Source: Chondrosia reniformis (Eukaryota; Porifera; Demospongiae; Chondrillida; Chondrillidae). Taken from it: 64,000 nt of DNA. Location: contig OX359197.1 in the NCBI GenBank assembly GCA_947172415.1, forward strand, positions 5,333,673-5,397,672, in the 5' to 3' direction. Both the position numbers and the translations under genes were made by a program. Below are positions 12,680 through 24,400 of this stretch, one piece after another. How positions within the stretch are numbered: the stretch's first letter is position 1; each line of letters begins with the position of its first letter. The notes below the pieces were generated by a model. It was given only the letters and a program-made list of their open reading frames with translations, searched no databases and was not told the DNA's origin.

Positions 12680-12916
12680 CTGCACAGGAGATCTAGAGTA
12701 TATGTCTATATGTATATATATATATTTCTTTAATTATTGATGTAAACAATTTGCATATATATAATGTACATATACAGTGATCAATAACGGATTAACTCAG
12801 TTTTATTGTTTAGGGATATATTCACACTATATTACATTGATGATGGGGATCCGGACCATTCAACAAATCAGTCTTCCAGTTGTTCTTTAGCAAAGTTAAT
12901 AAACACCTACGTATAG

Positions 12917-12947
<31 letters not shown>

Positions 12948-15180
12948 TCGCATAAATAAAACTCACGCATACAATTATCACTTTACGGTATGTATATATA
13001 CGATATACGTATAGCAGTTTTAGTATATAGATACATACATTTAGCATGAACAGTTTTAGTATAGATACATTTTTATCATTCTCGTTATATGCTACATTGA
13101 TGGATCCTAGTAAGTGCTAAACAGCTGTCAAAGACTCATGACTCAACCACCTTTATGAGTGGTAAGGGAGATTCCAGTTCCATTATTTGAACTTTGGTTC
13201 CATCCATTACAGCTTATTGCAGACATGAATGGGTGGGGTAAACCCATACCAAATGATGCAGTAAACATAATGAAGGTGGCAAACAGAGGTTTCAGGGTTT
13301 CTCTCACAGGCAGAAGGAAACCTAGTTATATGTAACACATTCATCTGACCTACACCAGTGGAACATGGAGCTCACTTGATCCAATGTTGTTTGACTGACA
13401 CTGTAGTCAGTGTTGCCTTGTTCCTCTCAATTTGCTGGAAGTAAGTAAGTCCCTCAGATGGAAGATGGAATGTCGCTGTGCACTATACACAATTAATAAG
13501 TATGTAATGTATACAAGTATGTACACACATATGTATATTACGAGTGAACTCAGCCTCTCCAATTTAGTAATTTGTAAATCAAATACACTTTAAGGTAATA
13601 GGGGGGGCTATCGTGTCGAAATCAAAACGACACGAATTTTGGTATAGAGGTTAGGTAATAGATAACCACATGTGTAAGTAGTATCAGGACAACATAATAA
13701 CAACTGATTGGCTTGACTGGGGGAAATAGCCACTAAATGAACAATAAAAATGGGTGCTATGCCTCCAAACCATGCCTTACAAAAGAGAAAAGATGAAGTG
13801 TGAATATAAAAAGTGTCTGAAGCTAAATGTCACATGACCGGAACCAATTATCGATTACTCAAGCGTCTTTTGTCCCATCGCGATGACCCGCTGAGTGGAT
13901 GTCCGAAGTAAAAGGTGGATAACGAACAGTTAGAAGACTTTACTACGACGTAACTCCAATAAAAGGTTGGTTAACCTAACATTTACACACAAGAAAGTAC
14001 ACATCGTCCTACCGTATGGTTATCTCTGAATATTGGACGCGTTGTGTGATAGTTGTCCTATGAAGCCTTGAAAGTCCGACTTCTTCACTTTGTATAAAAG
14101 TGCTAATGAAACTCTAGCGTACATTTTAATTTCGTAGTGATTTTAAAGACTGCCTGTGCTGGTATATCTTTAGGATTTTGGTAAATTTACGAGTCACTTT
14201 AAAGTTTTCTGTTATTGCATTGCCCAGTAGTAGCGCTATTGCGTAGGCTTATCGCTGTAGTGTTTATAGGCTGATATTGTTATTATCCCGATTACCAATG
14301 AAGTACTAGATAAAGAACGCAGTCAGGGATTAACTGTTCATTTTTAAGAGCATATTTTTGTTTAGCTCCGTTGTAAACGAAACATGTGTTTTATAAATGG
14401 CTAGACAGTAGTGCGTTTGTGTTTTGTTTGGGCTATCAATTGAAGTAAACTTGTCAGAGTTTGATGAATCGAAGTGTTGATACTGCACACATTTCTAGTT
14501 AAGGTGCCGCATCCTCCCTGTTGTTTAAATCCTGTTTTGTTTATTTAAGGCTTTCACCTCTGGGGATCCTCCCGTGGACTGGTATATGTAGATCTTGTAC
14601 TTCTTGCGCACAGTGATTTTAGCGTTATTCACAGATAGGAACCATACAAACTTGTTTGGTAAACAGAATCAATTACCTCTCATGGGACACTACAGGGTGT
14701 GGGAAGATGTGTGGTTGAGGTTGCGGTGTTATTGGAGGCTGCAAAGGTCATGTTTACCTAACAAGACAATCTTGAACAAGTGCACTTTCCCTTATAGGCT
14801 GAGATAAGTAAAAACAATCATTTTTGTGTCTTAAATATTCAATGTTTTTTATAGGCCAGAGAGGTAGCAAGTTTCCATAATAAGTACAATGTTCCAGAAC
14901 TGTATAAGAGCATTGGTGTATAACTATGCCTGCACGTTCAAAGGCTAAGATAAGAGGTTTATAATACGAATGAATGGATATGGTAAATGGTTTCCAGTGA
15001 TTTCCCATACTGTAATACGTATATACGCGTATACGTACATGTATATTACAGTATATGTGTGTACTTAACTCAGAATATCTGTATTTAGTACATTATTGAA
15101 ACTCATATGATTCATTCATTGTCCAATGGTGTTGGATATATTAGCATACATACTGTAATAGAGTAGAAATTAACACATTT
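12680..15180. other. Non-coding stretch before the kinase gene
   Basis: No exon is supported. It contains simple TATATA and CATACATA runs (12710-12950) and a 7-bp inverted repeat CGTGTCG/CGACACG near 13612. An unidentified 5' untranslated exon of the PH-WWE-kinase gene could lie here or in the next 2 kb, but I see no decisive signal. Confidence 0.4.
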
Positions 15181-15183
15181 TAG

Positions 15184-15430
15184 ATGCATGAAAAATCTAA
15201 TATACCATTTTCCTACATGCTATATGCCTATTCTGTAAAAGAGCCTATAGGGGAATTAAACCTGAGAGAGCTTTGGATGAAGATACAGGAGTCTTCTCTT
15301 CCTTCTTTTCCCTTCTTTCCTCTTCTTCTCCACTGGGTCAGACAGCCGTTTCTGGGAATTCCACCCTTCATCAGTGATCCTGGGTGTCTTTGTCTTTTCT
15401 CTATCTTAATCTTCTGTGAATCCTTGGCTC
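15184..15430 (+). repeat. Dispersed repeat family 1, copy 1
   Basis: This segment matches 18088-18242 and 24278-24392 on the plus strand and, in reverse orientation, 58757-58985. Shared landmarks are CTGTAAAA.AGCCTATAGGGG, AACTAAACCTG.AGAGAG, a pyrimidine-rich TTCTTT block, and TTTCTGGGAATTCCACCC followed by TTCATCAGTGAT. It is a moderately old interspersed element, perhaps a SINE or a non-autonomous DNA element. It has no convincing internal Pol III promoter in the right order and no clear terminal repeats. Confidence 0.75.
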
Positions 15431-16313
15431 TCTATGCTAAATCTAGCATGTGTGATATGAAAACAATATATTTTCAGTGACTGTGCTGCATATGTATTTA
15501 TAAATGTACGTAAGTCTATAGTGCGTGAATCAATCGATACCTCTGAGTGCTATACGTAACTGCTAACAGACTGTATTTAACTTTGAAGTGGTAACTGTAG
15601 TAATTTCATTTGCTTGATGCAGCCTATTAATCTGCAGTGAGTTAGTACTAGTTTGTGGTTCATCTATTAATTATTCAGGTGGCTGGTTACACAGTGATAG
15701 TCACTCAGTAAGAGTATGTCACTGATTAATTGTGTAGAGCAGATTACTGCAATCTAGTTTGATTAATGTATCAGGTTTGTCTGTTTATATAAGACTGCTG
15801 AGCTCAGCTGACATTTGTGTGGGTGTGTATATACGTGTATATATAATGTATTGTGGGTGTGGCAGGCCAGCCTGTGTTATGGAGGTATGGCAAAGAAGAA
15901 CTTGGGAGGCCTGTGAGAGATATTTTGTGAAGTTTCTGATCTTGAAGATGTTTTGCAACTTTGCTAAGAGATAAGGAACCCACACTTGTTGACATCTTTC
16001 ATTCCTTGACAACCCTGTTGAACTCTTTGCATCTTTCACTTTCATTGTTAACTTTAAAAATATAGTTACGTACGTGCTAAAACAGTTAACTGGAAGCCTT
16101 TCTGGATGAATCTGCACCTATTGTCCTTACACAAAGTGATGAAGTGGTATCATCAATCAGTCAAGCTTGATGTAGTTGTTAGCTCCTTGTGATAGATTCC
16201 AGCCAATCTTTTGGCATTGTCTCCATACCTTAACAGGGCTAGTCAGGGCTAGTCAGGGCAGTACCACAATATTGTGTATTATACATAGACATGGACTTGT
16301 ACTTGCAAAGCGT

Positions 16314-16523
16314 TCCCTTGACTTCTGTCCCCCAGGGTAGATGTCCCTTTACTTCTGTCCCCCAGGGTAGATGTCCCTTGACTTCTGTCCCCCAGGGTAG
16401 ATGTCCCTTGACTTCTGTCTCCCAGGGTAGATGTCCCTTTACTTCTGTCCCCCAGGGTAGATGTCCCCTTACTTCTGTCCCCCAGGGTAGATGTCCCTTT
16501 ACTTCTGTCCCCCAGGGTAGATA
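16314..16523. repeat. 30-bp minisatellite, seven units
   Basis: Seven almost identical 30-bp units containing ACTTCTGTCCCCCAGGGTAG. Because 30 is divisible by three, both strands stay open through the array, which creates spurious repeat proteins (minus-strand decapeptide GTEVKGHLPW). It lies just upstream of the first coding exon of the large kinase gene. Confidence 0.95.
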
Positions 16524-17016
16524 TTGCCTTGGCCTATATAATTTATACGTATATGTAACTATATTTTTAGTTGAATACACATTGAAGGTGTATCATTTGT
16601 ATATACACAAATTGATCAATAGTATTAATAATTGAACCATCAATTCTAACCTACGTATATACGTACGTATGTACATTTAGTAGACCTGAATTGACTAGCA
16701 ACGTTGCATGTACCTCAGTGATAGCTGGTTTATGTTGAAAATGCTAAATTTATCTTGAAAATTTTTTTTGTATTCAATATACATACGTATACACACTTTC
16801 CTTATTTTTAAAGTTAATTATGTGCGCCTTTTAAATGTATTTTTATAAGTTTGAAAATGATGTTTTAGATTACTCTAATGTTAGAGTGTTAACATTGGGT
16901 CTTCTTTATATACATACATAATTATTGATACGTATGTATGCAGTACTGGACACACTGGATTGATTGTTATATGAGTGTTCTGTTTCTTCTCCCGATAGTC
17001 CCTTCCTGGACTCAGC

Positions 17017-18474
17017 ATGCCTTTGAATAAGAGCAGGTCTGGTCTTACAGCCCAGAACGAGGAATCCATTTTGAGACAGGGGGCATTCACTGTGATAAAG
17101 ATAAAGCGCGGAGGAAAGCTCTTTTCCAGAGGGCAGGTTAGTCAACAGCCATACGTAACTACCTATTTTATGGTCACTGTGATTCAAGATTAGATTATGA
17201 ACAAACTTATCAATTCAACGTTGACAGTATGGTTTCTTAAAATTTAATATGTCTGTGTACTATGTGTACGGAGCTGTGACAGTCTGAATGTACACACATT
17301 CATATAAGTACTCCTCTATAATAGCTTGTGCAAACTTATACAATACCGTAATTTGATATATTCTTTATGCAACATAAGCATGTATTGCTGTACATGGGGA
17401 TAACCTCTTAATTACTAGCCATGAGAGTTGTTATGTATATATTTACTAAAAGAGTAGTGCTGAGGTCCAAGAATGCTCTAAGGTATCTTAATCTTGGTTT
17501 ACTTAGAAGCAATTTGTTTTTTGTTTGCTTGTAAACAGACCACAGCAGTGGGACAGCATTGATAAACTTGTTTGTACCTAATAGTAGTCTGTAATTAAGA
17601 AGCATGAGAACCAGGAAGTTGTTAACGTACTAGATGAACCTATCAATGTAGCAATACTTACACCGATGGGAGTACGTAGGTAGTACATAGGTGGTGCACT
17701 AGCTTGTATGGTTGTACTCTGTTTTCCTACTTGTTGACTTTGGTCCAGTTGCTCTAGCTAATTTTCTCCTTTCCTCTTTAGGAAACTGAAGAGATCATCA
17801 AATCATGGGTAGTACTTAGGAAGTGTTCAGGTACCGATGGCGCTGACTTGTGTTTCTATGGCAACCAAAAGTGTACCGAAAAAGCTATGAAACCCATCCA
17901 CTTGACAGAAGGAAAGCGTCACCACGGTGTGGCAGTGTATCGAGTATCTGGAAATCCCAGCTATCCTCACATGTTCTCTCTCAAGTTAAAGGATAAAAGA
18001 GTAAACTTTATTGCCTCTGCCAAGTAAGTTACTGACTTCCTTCAACCCTAATCCACTGCACATATTATACATACATACATAGGTGAATTATCTAATATAC
18101 CATTTTCCTACATGCTATATGCCTATTCTGTAAAAAAACCCTATAGGGGAACTAAACCTGAAGAGAGCTTTGGATGAAGATATAAGAGTCTTTTCTTTCT
18201 TCTTTTCCTTCTTTCATCTTCTTCTCCTTTCTTCTTGTGTATGTCTTACAGCACATTGCCTTATCAATCCAATATAGCTGTCTTTATAGATTATCCTCAT
18301 TATAACTACTATATGTAGTTACTGAGTCGGGTGTCTGATAATTAGATTTTCCAAAACTTGCCATAAATACGTAGTATTACTGTTCATATTTATTATGTAT
18401 TTTACAGGAGTGAGGTATTTAACTGGCTGACTGACATTACAAATTTAATCAAAGTCAACTACAAAATTGAAAAG
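17017..18474 (+). CDS. Exons 1-3: PH domain
   Basis: Exons 17017-17136, 17782-18023 and 18408-18474 encode a PH fold: first strands with FTVIKIKRGGKLFSRG, then KSWVVLRKCSG and LCFYGNQK, a middle part with YPHMFSLKLKDKRVNFIASA, and the closing helix SEVFNWLTDITNLI with the invariant tryptophan of PH domains. The basic KIKRGGK turn is where phosphoinositide-binding PH domains hold their lipid contacts, so membrane binding is plausible. Phases 0, 2 and 0 join exactly to the WWE exon. Confidence 0.8.
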
Positions 18475-21400
18475 GTACGTACGTACGTACATTGTAGTAC
18501 AATAAGCAATTAGAAAACTAATAACATTGTAAAACATAACTTACGTACGTAAGGGAAACCACAATCTATTTCTTCATATGATGTACATACGTACATATTC
18601 ATATATACCTAATGAGGTTTTAAACTGCATATTTATCTTATCAATCATGTACTAGTTCAATGATAGTAAGATGTACGTATGAATAAAACATATGTACGTA
18701 CATATAGTTTGATAAAACCATTTCAGTACAGGTCTGGTGACTGTAACATTACAATGAACCTTAGCCTAATAACTCAGTGTAAATTTGTAGATACATATGT
18801 ACATATAGATGCACGTATGTAGATTAAATGTAAATAGCGGATACTGAGATTGCCATACAATATAATTGAAGAAGGTTGAAAGTTCAGAACATCATGTTCC
18901 TGTAGTTTTAGAATATTCAGTTACTCTTTAGTTACAATTTTGTTGGATTTCCTGAACTCGGCCACTGTCAGACTGGTCTCCTACAACTCCATGCTCTTCA
19001 TGTGTAGGTGAGCTGGGAGTGGTGCGATGAGAATGGGGTGTGGCATGCATTTCCAGAGGATGCCAACATCACCTTGGAGAACCACTTTGAGAAGAAGCAG
19101 TTTCATTTCTCTCTGGGTGACCCTCAACTGACCTACCAGTTCAATCTCTCTTCTCTGACAAGAATGCACCCTCGCACAAAGAAGTCGCAAAAACTGAGAA
19201 GACATGTCATTCTTTGGGAGTTGCCTGAAGGTGTGAATGGCCTATGTGTACAGTACTACTGTACGTACGTGTGATACTGTATATGACAGGCTTATGCAGT
19301 CACGTAGATGCACTGAACTGTACATACGTATGGTGCTTGCTGTATAGTAATATTTCTGTAATGTACATACTGTAATACTGATAAGGAGACCATCTCCAGT
19401 GATTGGTAAATGTCCTTTTCACCATGGCAGATCCTGTACAAGCTTAACAGTATTCTTATCCTTGGTGTTTTGGTCTCCTAATTCTCATGAGTCTAACTTG
19501 TTATACTGTGTATGGTTCCTTAGCTTCTTTTGCTTGATAACCATGGTGATTAGATTACTCTTGTACATGTCCTTGACTATACACAATGTCCTACATTGTT
19601 TATTACTTACGTATGTACCATATAGATTGTCTTTTAATTGCAAACACTAAACAATTGCAAATTGCAAAATTTTAAAAATTCGCAAAAAAAATAAAAAATA
19701 TCATCTATTTATTAACGTTTAGTGATCACGTTTACATTTTATAATATCATTGACGACCCATGAATTATTCGTGTGAAAGGAGTCTGTAGATGCCCGTCGA
19801 ATACAAGAATGAGTCTTGATCGCTTCTTTAAGCCATTGCAGCTGCCAATGCTTACAGCACAAGAATCAGGCCTCTCACTGAGAGAAGCAGAAAAGGCTAG
19901 CAAAGCCATGAAGAAAGTGACATTACTAAATACTAGTAAAGAGGACAATAAGCGAAAAAGGAAGTAAACTACTACTTTTACTGCTGAGCATGTATAGGTA
20001 GATACGTACACAATCTTAATTAAAAGGCAATCTATGGTATATACAGTAAGTTACATACGTATGTTGGCATGAGAGTGTCTATAATATGTGTCCCTTTATT
20101 CTGCAGTTGTCAGAGAAAGATCCAAGGATTTGCCAGTAAGGCTCGGCTATGTGTGACTATTCAGCTGATTACTTATGTCATGCTGGGTATTGTTGACTTT
20201 GTGTCCCAACTCTTTGACCGAGTTATTCAACATACGTACAAGTATAGTGCACCCCTATAATATAGTTTCACTTTCATGGGGTATGATTCCAAGATATTCA
20301 AGGCATTTACTTCCAACTGTAGATTTGGTCTATACTTTATGCTGTATATCATAACGATTCTTTTCTAACATAGCATAGATCCGTTCTTCTGCTTCCTACT
20401 GAACTCGTATGTACATATAATTATTCTTTCTATTCCGACAGGCAATATGGGAGTGGCTTAATTGGGAGGGGGAGTGGTATCCTTACCCACGCTCCATCAA
20501 CATGCAGATTGAGGAGCTGTTTAACTCAGAAGGGTCTAAATGGATGGAGGTGGTCCTTGATATGCCCACCCACACTACCGTACTGCTGGACCTGCATCAC
20601 CATCGCCAAGTCAATCTGAGCACAGGAGCAAGATGGCCGATCAGGAGACTGGAGATGGCAAAGCACTCCCGTAAGAATCGCTTCTTGTATATACTGTAAT
20701 AGACATGTGTATGTATGATATATGAAGTACATATGTTGATTGTGAGGTGATAACCAAACCACAACTATTCAAATCATTGAATTAGAAACAGAAAATGAAG
20801 CTGGTCAGGCCAAAGTACAAAGTACAAACGGGCAGTCCCTGACTGTACTCTGTGTGACCTACAAATTCATATGTCTGTATAGATAGCTAGAGGGAAGTGT
20901 CGTGTACCTAAATGTGACGTTTTTCTTAGTTCAAGTTTAATAGTAGTTGCTACGAAGCACTTAGGAAGACATTTTTGTCATTAACCTTATTATTTTAATA
21001 AAAGTGTTTGTGAAATTTGATTTTAACAGATACCTGTTGTGCGTACCACAGGTACGTAAGTAATTATACAAGAAGTATTATCTGAAATAATTATTCTAAA
21101 TATCAGGTCACTGTAAATATCAGGTCACTGTAAATATCAGATTGAATGAAGTGAAGTGAAGCTCCTCAGATCTTTTCACTTTTCATTACTATTATTATCA
21201 ATAATTGATTGTATGATTGCATAGTATGGTGTAATTAATTATTCTGTGGTTTTGATTAATTGGTTTCTTAACAGTATAAGCCTTTAGCACAAAACAAGTA
21301 ATTTGAATAAAAAAACTCATGGAGCTGCCCCTGTACTTGAATTACTTGGCAGCTTTGTTGGGTTTATGTATGTATGGTCGTAATCCTAACAGTTCTGACC

Positions 21401-24400
21401 CGCAAGTTTCATTAAGATTATAATGAATGGTAGAAAACGGAAACAAACTTAAAAAAGAACTTCCCAAATGCCACTATTTGCTAATATGTACATATAAATA
21501 TGGTATTATGATACTCGTGTATGAACCTGTAATATACGCATACATACGTATATTAGATTACTATGGTATTAATTTTATAACTTGCACTGTATACGTATAT
21601 GAAAAGTGAACAACGGGAAATAAGAAAGAAAACAATAACATACGTACATGTGATTTGATATTTCTAGCTCCATCTCTCTTTTAGCTAGTATCTGGGTGTG
21701 TATGTAAATGTATGCCAATTGTAAGATTTATTTTATGCCGTATTTGCGTGTGGTCTCCATATCTGTTGCATCAATATTCAGTTTATAAATGTGAAATCAG
21801 TATGATCAGATAATCAATTTAGTCCATTAGTGGTAAGGTGAATGATAAGGGACAATTTCCTGCATGCAGTTCATTCTTAGTTAAGCCACACTTCATATTG
21901 GTCTTCACTCATTCTTGTATTTGTCCCTATATGATGTATTAGTCCCTATATGATGTATTAGTCCCTATATGATGTATTAGTCCCTATATGATGTAGTAAT
22001 CCCTATGTGATGTATTATTCATTTTATGAAGTACAGTGTTTTTAGTAATTCTATGGTTGCTGTGTATATTGATTTGGGTAGTGGAAGTTTCTTAGAAAGT
22101 TTAATGCTATTAAGTATTTGAGAATTAATTTAGTTAGGGGGTCTTGCTAAGGATGCAGTGATCATTGGTTGTCCCATACTGATACGTATATATACATATT
22201 TCTTAGGAAATCCGGTCACTTTGTGATTACATAGTAAGTATTCTGAGAATACTTATAACCCTGGTTTGAGGGTGTCTGGGGATTCTTGGAAATTCAAATG
22301 CCAGAAGTGTTTTACTGAGTACCTACGTATGTAAACAATTAACTGGGTCCCTGACATACTGTATCTTGTTTGGCAGTATCTTGAGGATCAGGACTGCCCT
22401 TCTCAAACCATTCTGTAAAGCACATGTACATGTGTGTATGACACACGGTAACATTGCGAGCATCCTCAGAATTAGTGAACATGTCTAGCAATTATAGAAT
22501 TACTTAGTTAAGACCAGAATCCTGAAATCTATGAGATGTCACTCAAAATCATCTTTCTCCGCATATTGAATGATAATAGTGAATGGTGAGCGCCACCAGT
22601 AGAAATCACAGAAAATGGCCTCCAATAGAAACCGACTTTTTCTTAGCAAATGTCTTTATGGCCCTTAGAGAATGTTTGTACCAAGTTTGAATGAAATCTC
22701 TTTTTTTACAAAGGAGATGTGGTTGATTAAAATTATACCATATCCATTTTTACCATATCAAAAATATATGACAACCATTTTTCCATAAATACCTGAGGCC
22801 ATTTTCTGCGATTCCTACTGGCGGCACTCACATATTGTGTTAGTATTCTGAATTAGGCCTGGCATCTGCCAAGAATTCTTGTCTTACTTTGGGTTTGACT
22901 TTTTGCTAAAATTTGTGCATCCAATTTGTATTTTTTATTGCAGAATCAGTTCCTTAATATTATATGATTGTTTAATTAATCAATACTTTTGGTTGGGATT
23001 ATTAATGTATCCATTACTATCCTATAGATCATTATGTAGCTAATGTGAAGGAGTGAAATCTAAATATTGTATATGTATATTGCTAACCGCATGTACTCCT
23101 CCATTCAATCGGGATTTATCACCTTCTGTTCAGCCGATTGATATACTGATGTATTGATTTCTGAAAATATATATAATTGATATCTTAATTGCAATTGATA
23201 TGATATGAATGATCTCCTCCACAAGTAGCTATTGTCACACTCAAGTTGCTATATATAGAATGAGATAGGTATACATTTCACTATCTCAAGCTGCATAGGT
23301 ATTATATTCCCAATGTGGTCAAATGAATTGTTTGCTTTAGCATACTTAATGTGGCATGCAGAGGACCTTTTCATCCCTGTGACTTAGTGAGCTCTGACAG
23401 CACAGACAAGCTACTCTCTCTCTCTCTGCACACTTTGGAGATCTTCTTCAGATAGTTAGCTATGTACAGATAGTTAGCTATGAACAGATAGTTAGCTATG
23501 TACAGATAGTTAGCTATGTACAGATAGTTAGCTATGAACAGATAGTTAGCTATGTACAGATAGTTAGCTATGTACAGATAGTTAGCTATGTACAGATAGT
23601 TAGCTATGTACAGATAGTTAGCTATGTACAGATAGTTAGCTATGTACAGATAGTTAGCTATGTACAGATAGTTAGCTATGTACAGATAGTTAGCTATGTA
23701 CAGATAGTTAGCTATGTACAGATAGTTAGCTATGTACAGATAGTTAGCTATGTACAGATAGTTAGCTGTGTACAGATAGTTAGCTATGTACAGATAGTTA
23801 GCTGTGTACAGATGTAGTCAGCCAGTTAGCTGGCATTTCCAGGTTTCCAGGAATGTCTTTATCTAGTGTTACCAGCCCTGCTATTGTTTGAGTGTGGGTC
23901 ACTGCTGGTAACAAGGCGCTCACCCTACAAGGTCACTGGTGTGGCCTGATGTTGGGGATGGCTGTGGTTGGTGGTAATGTGTAGGTGTCAAACTGTCTCA
24001 ACAGATGAATCCCTACACATGCAACATGTGACATACTGACCTTATATATAGTACTGACCATATAGTGCAGTGGCGCCAAATAGTTGATACTGTAAATACA
24101 ATACATATCTATTGTGATAGAATTCATTACCAAATTCCCTAAGGGGAAATTCATTTGATGCAATTTAGATATTAATTAGAGTTACATTTGAAGATATAAA
24201 TGAGAGAGTTGTAGATTTTTCATTGACTGAAGAGCAGTCTTGGAAAGGGGTAATTCCTTCAATGTATAATACTCCGTATTTCTTACATGCTACATCTACT
24301 TTAGAATAAAGGATTATAGGGAACTGAAGGGAACTAAACCTAGTGAGAACTTTGGAAGGGTTTTCTCCTACTTTCCTCTTCTCCACTGGCTATGTACTGT

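Noticed and set aside
14595-14807. Small plus-strand open frame as first exon of the kinase gene
   Set aside because: It has no domain, no clear donor and no phase link to the exon at 17017.
16239-16635. Open frames of decapeptide repeats on both strands
   Set aside because: The 30-bp minisatellite has a length divisible by three and no stop in the unit; openness on both strands is an artefact.
23449-23813. CRISPR-like array
   Set aside because: The 18-bp units follow each other without spacers, and the context is animal intron DNA.
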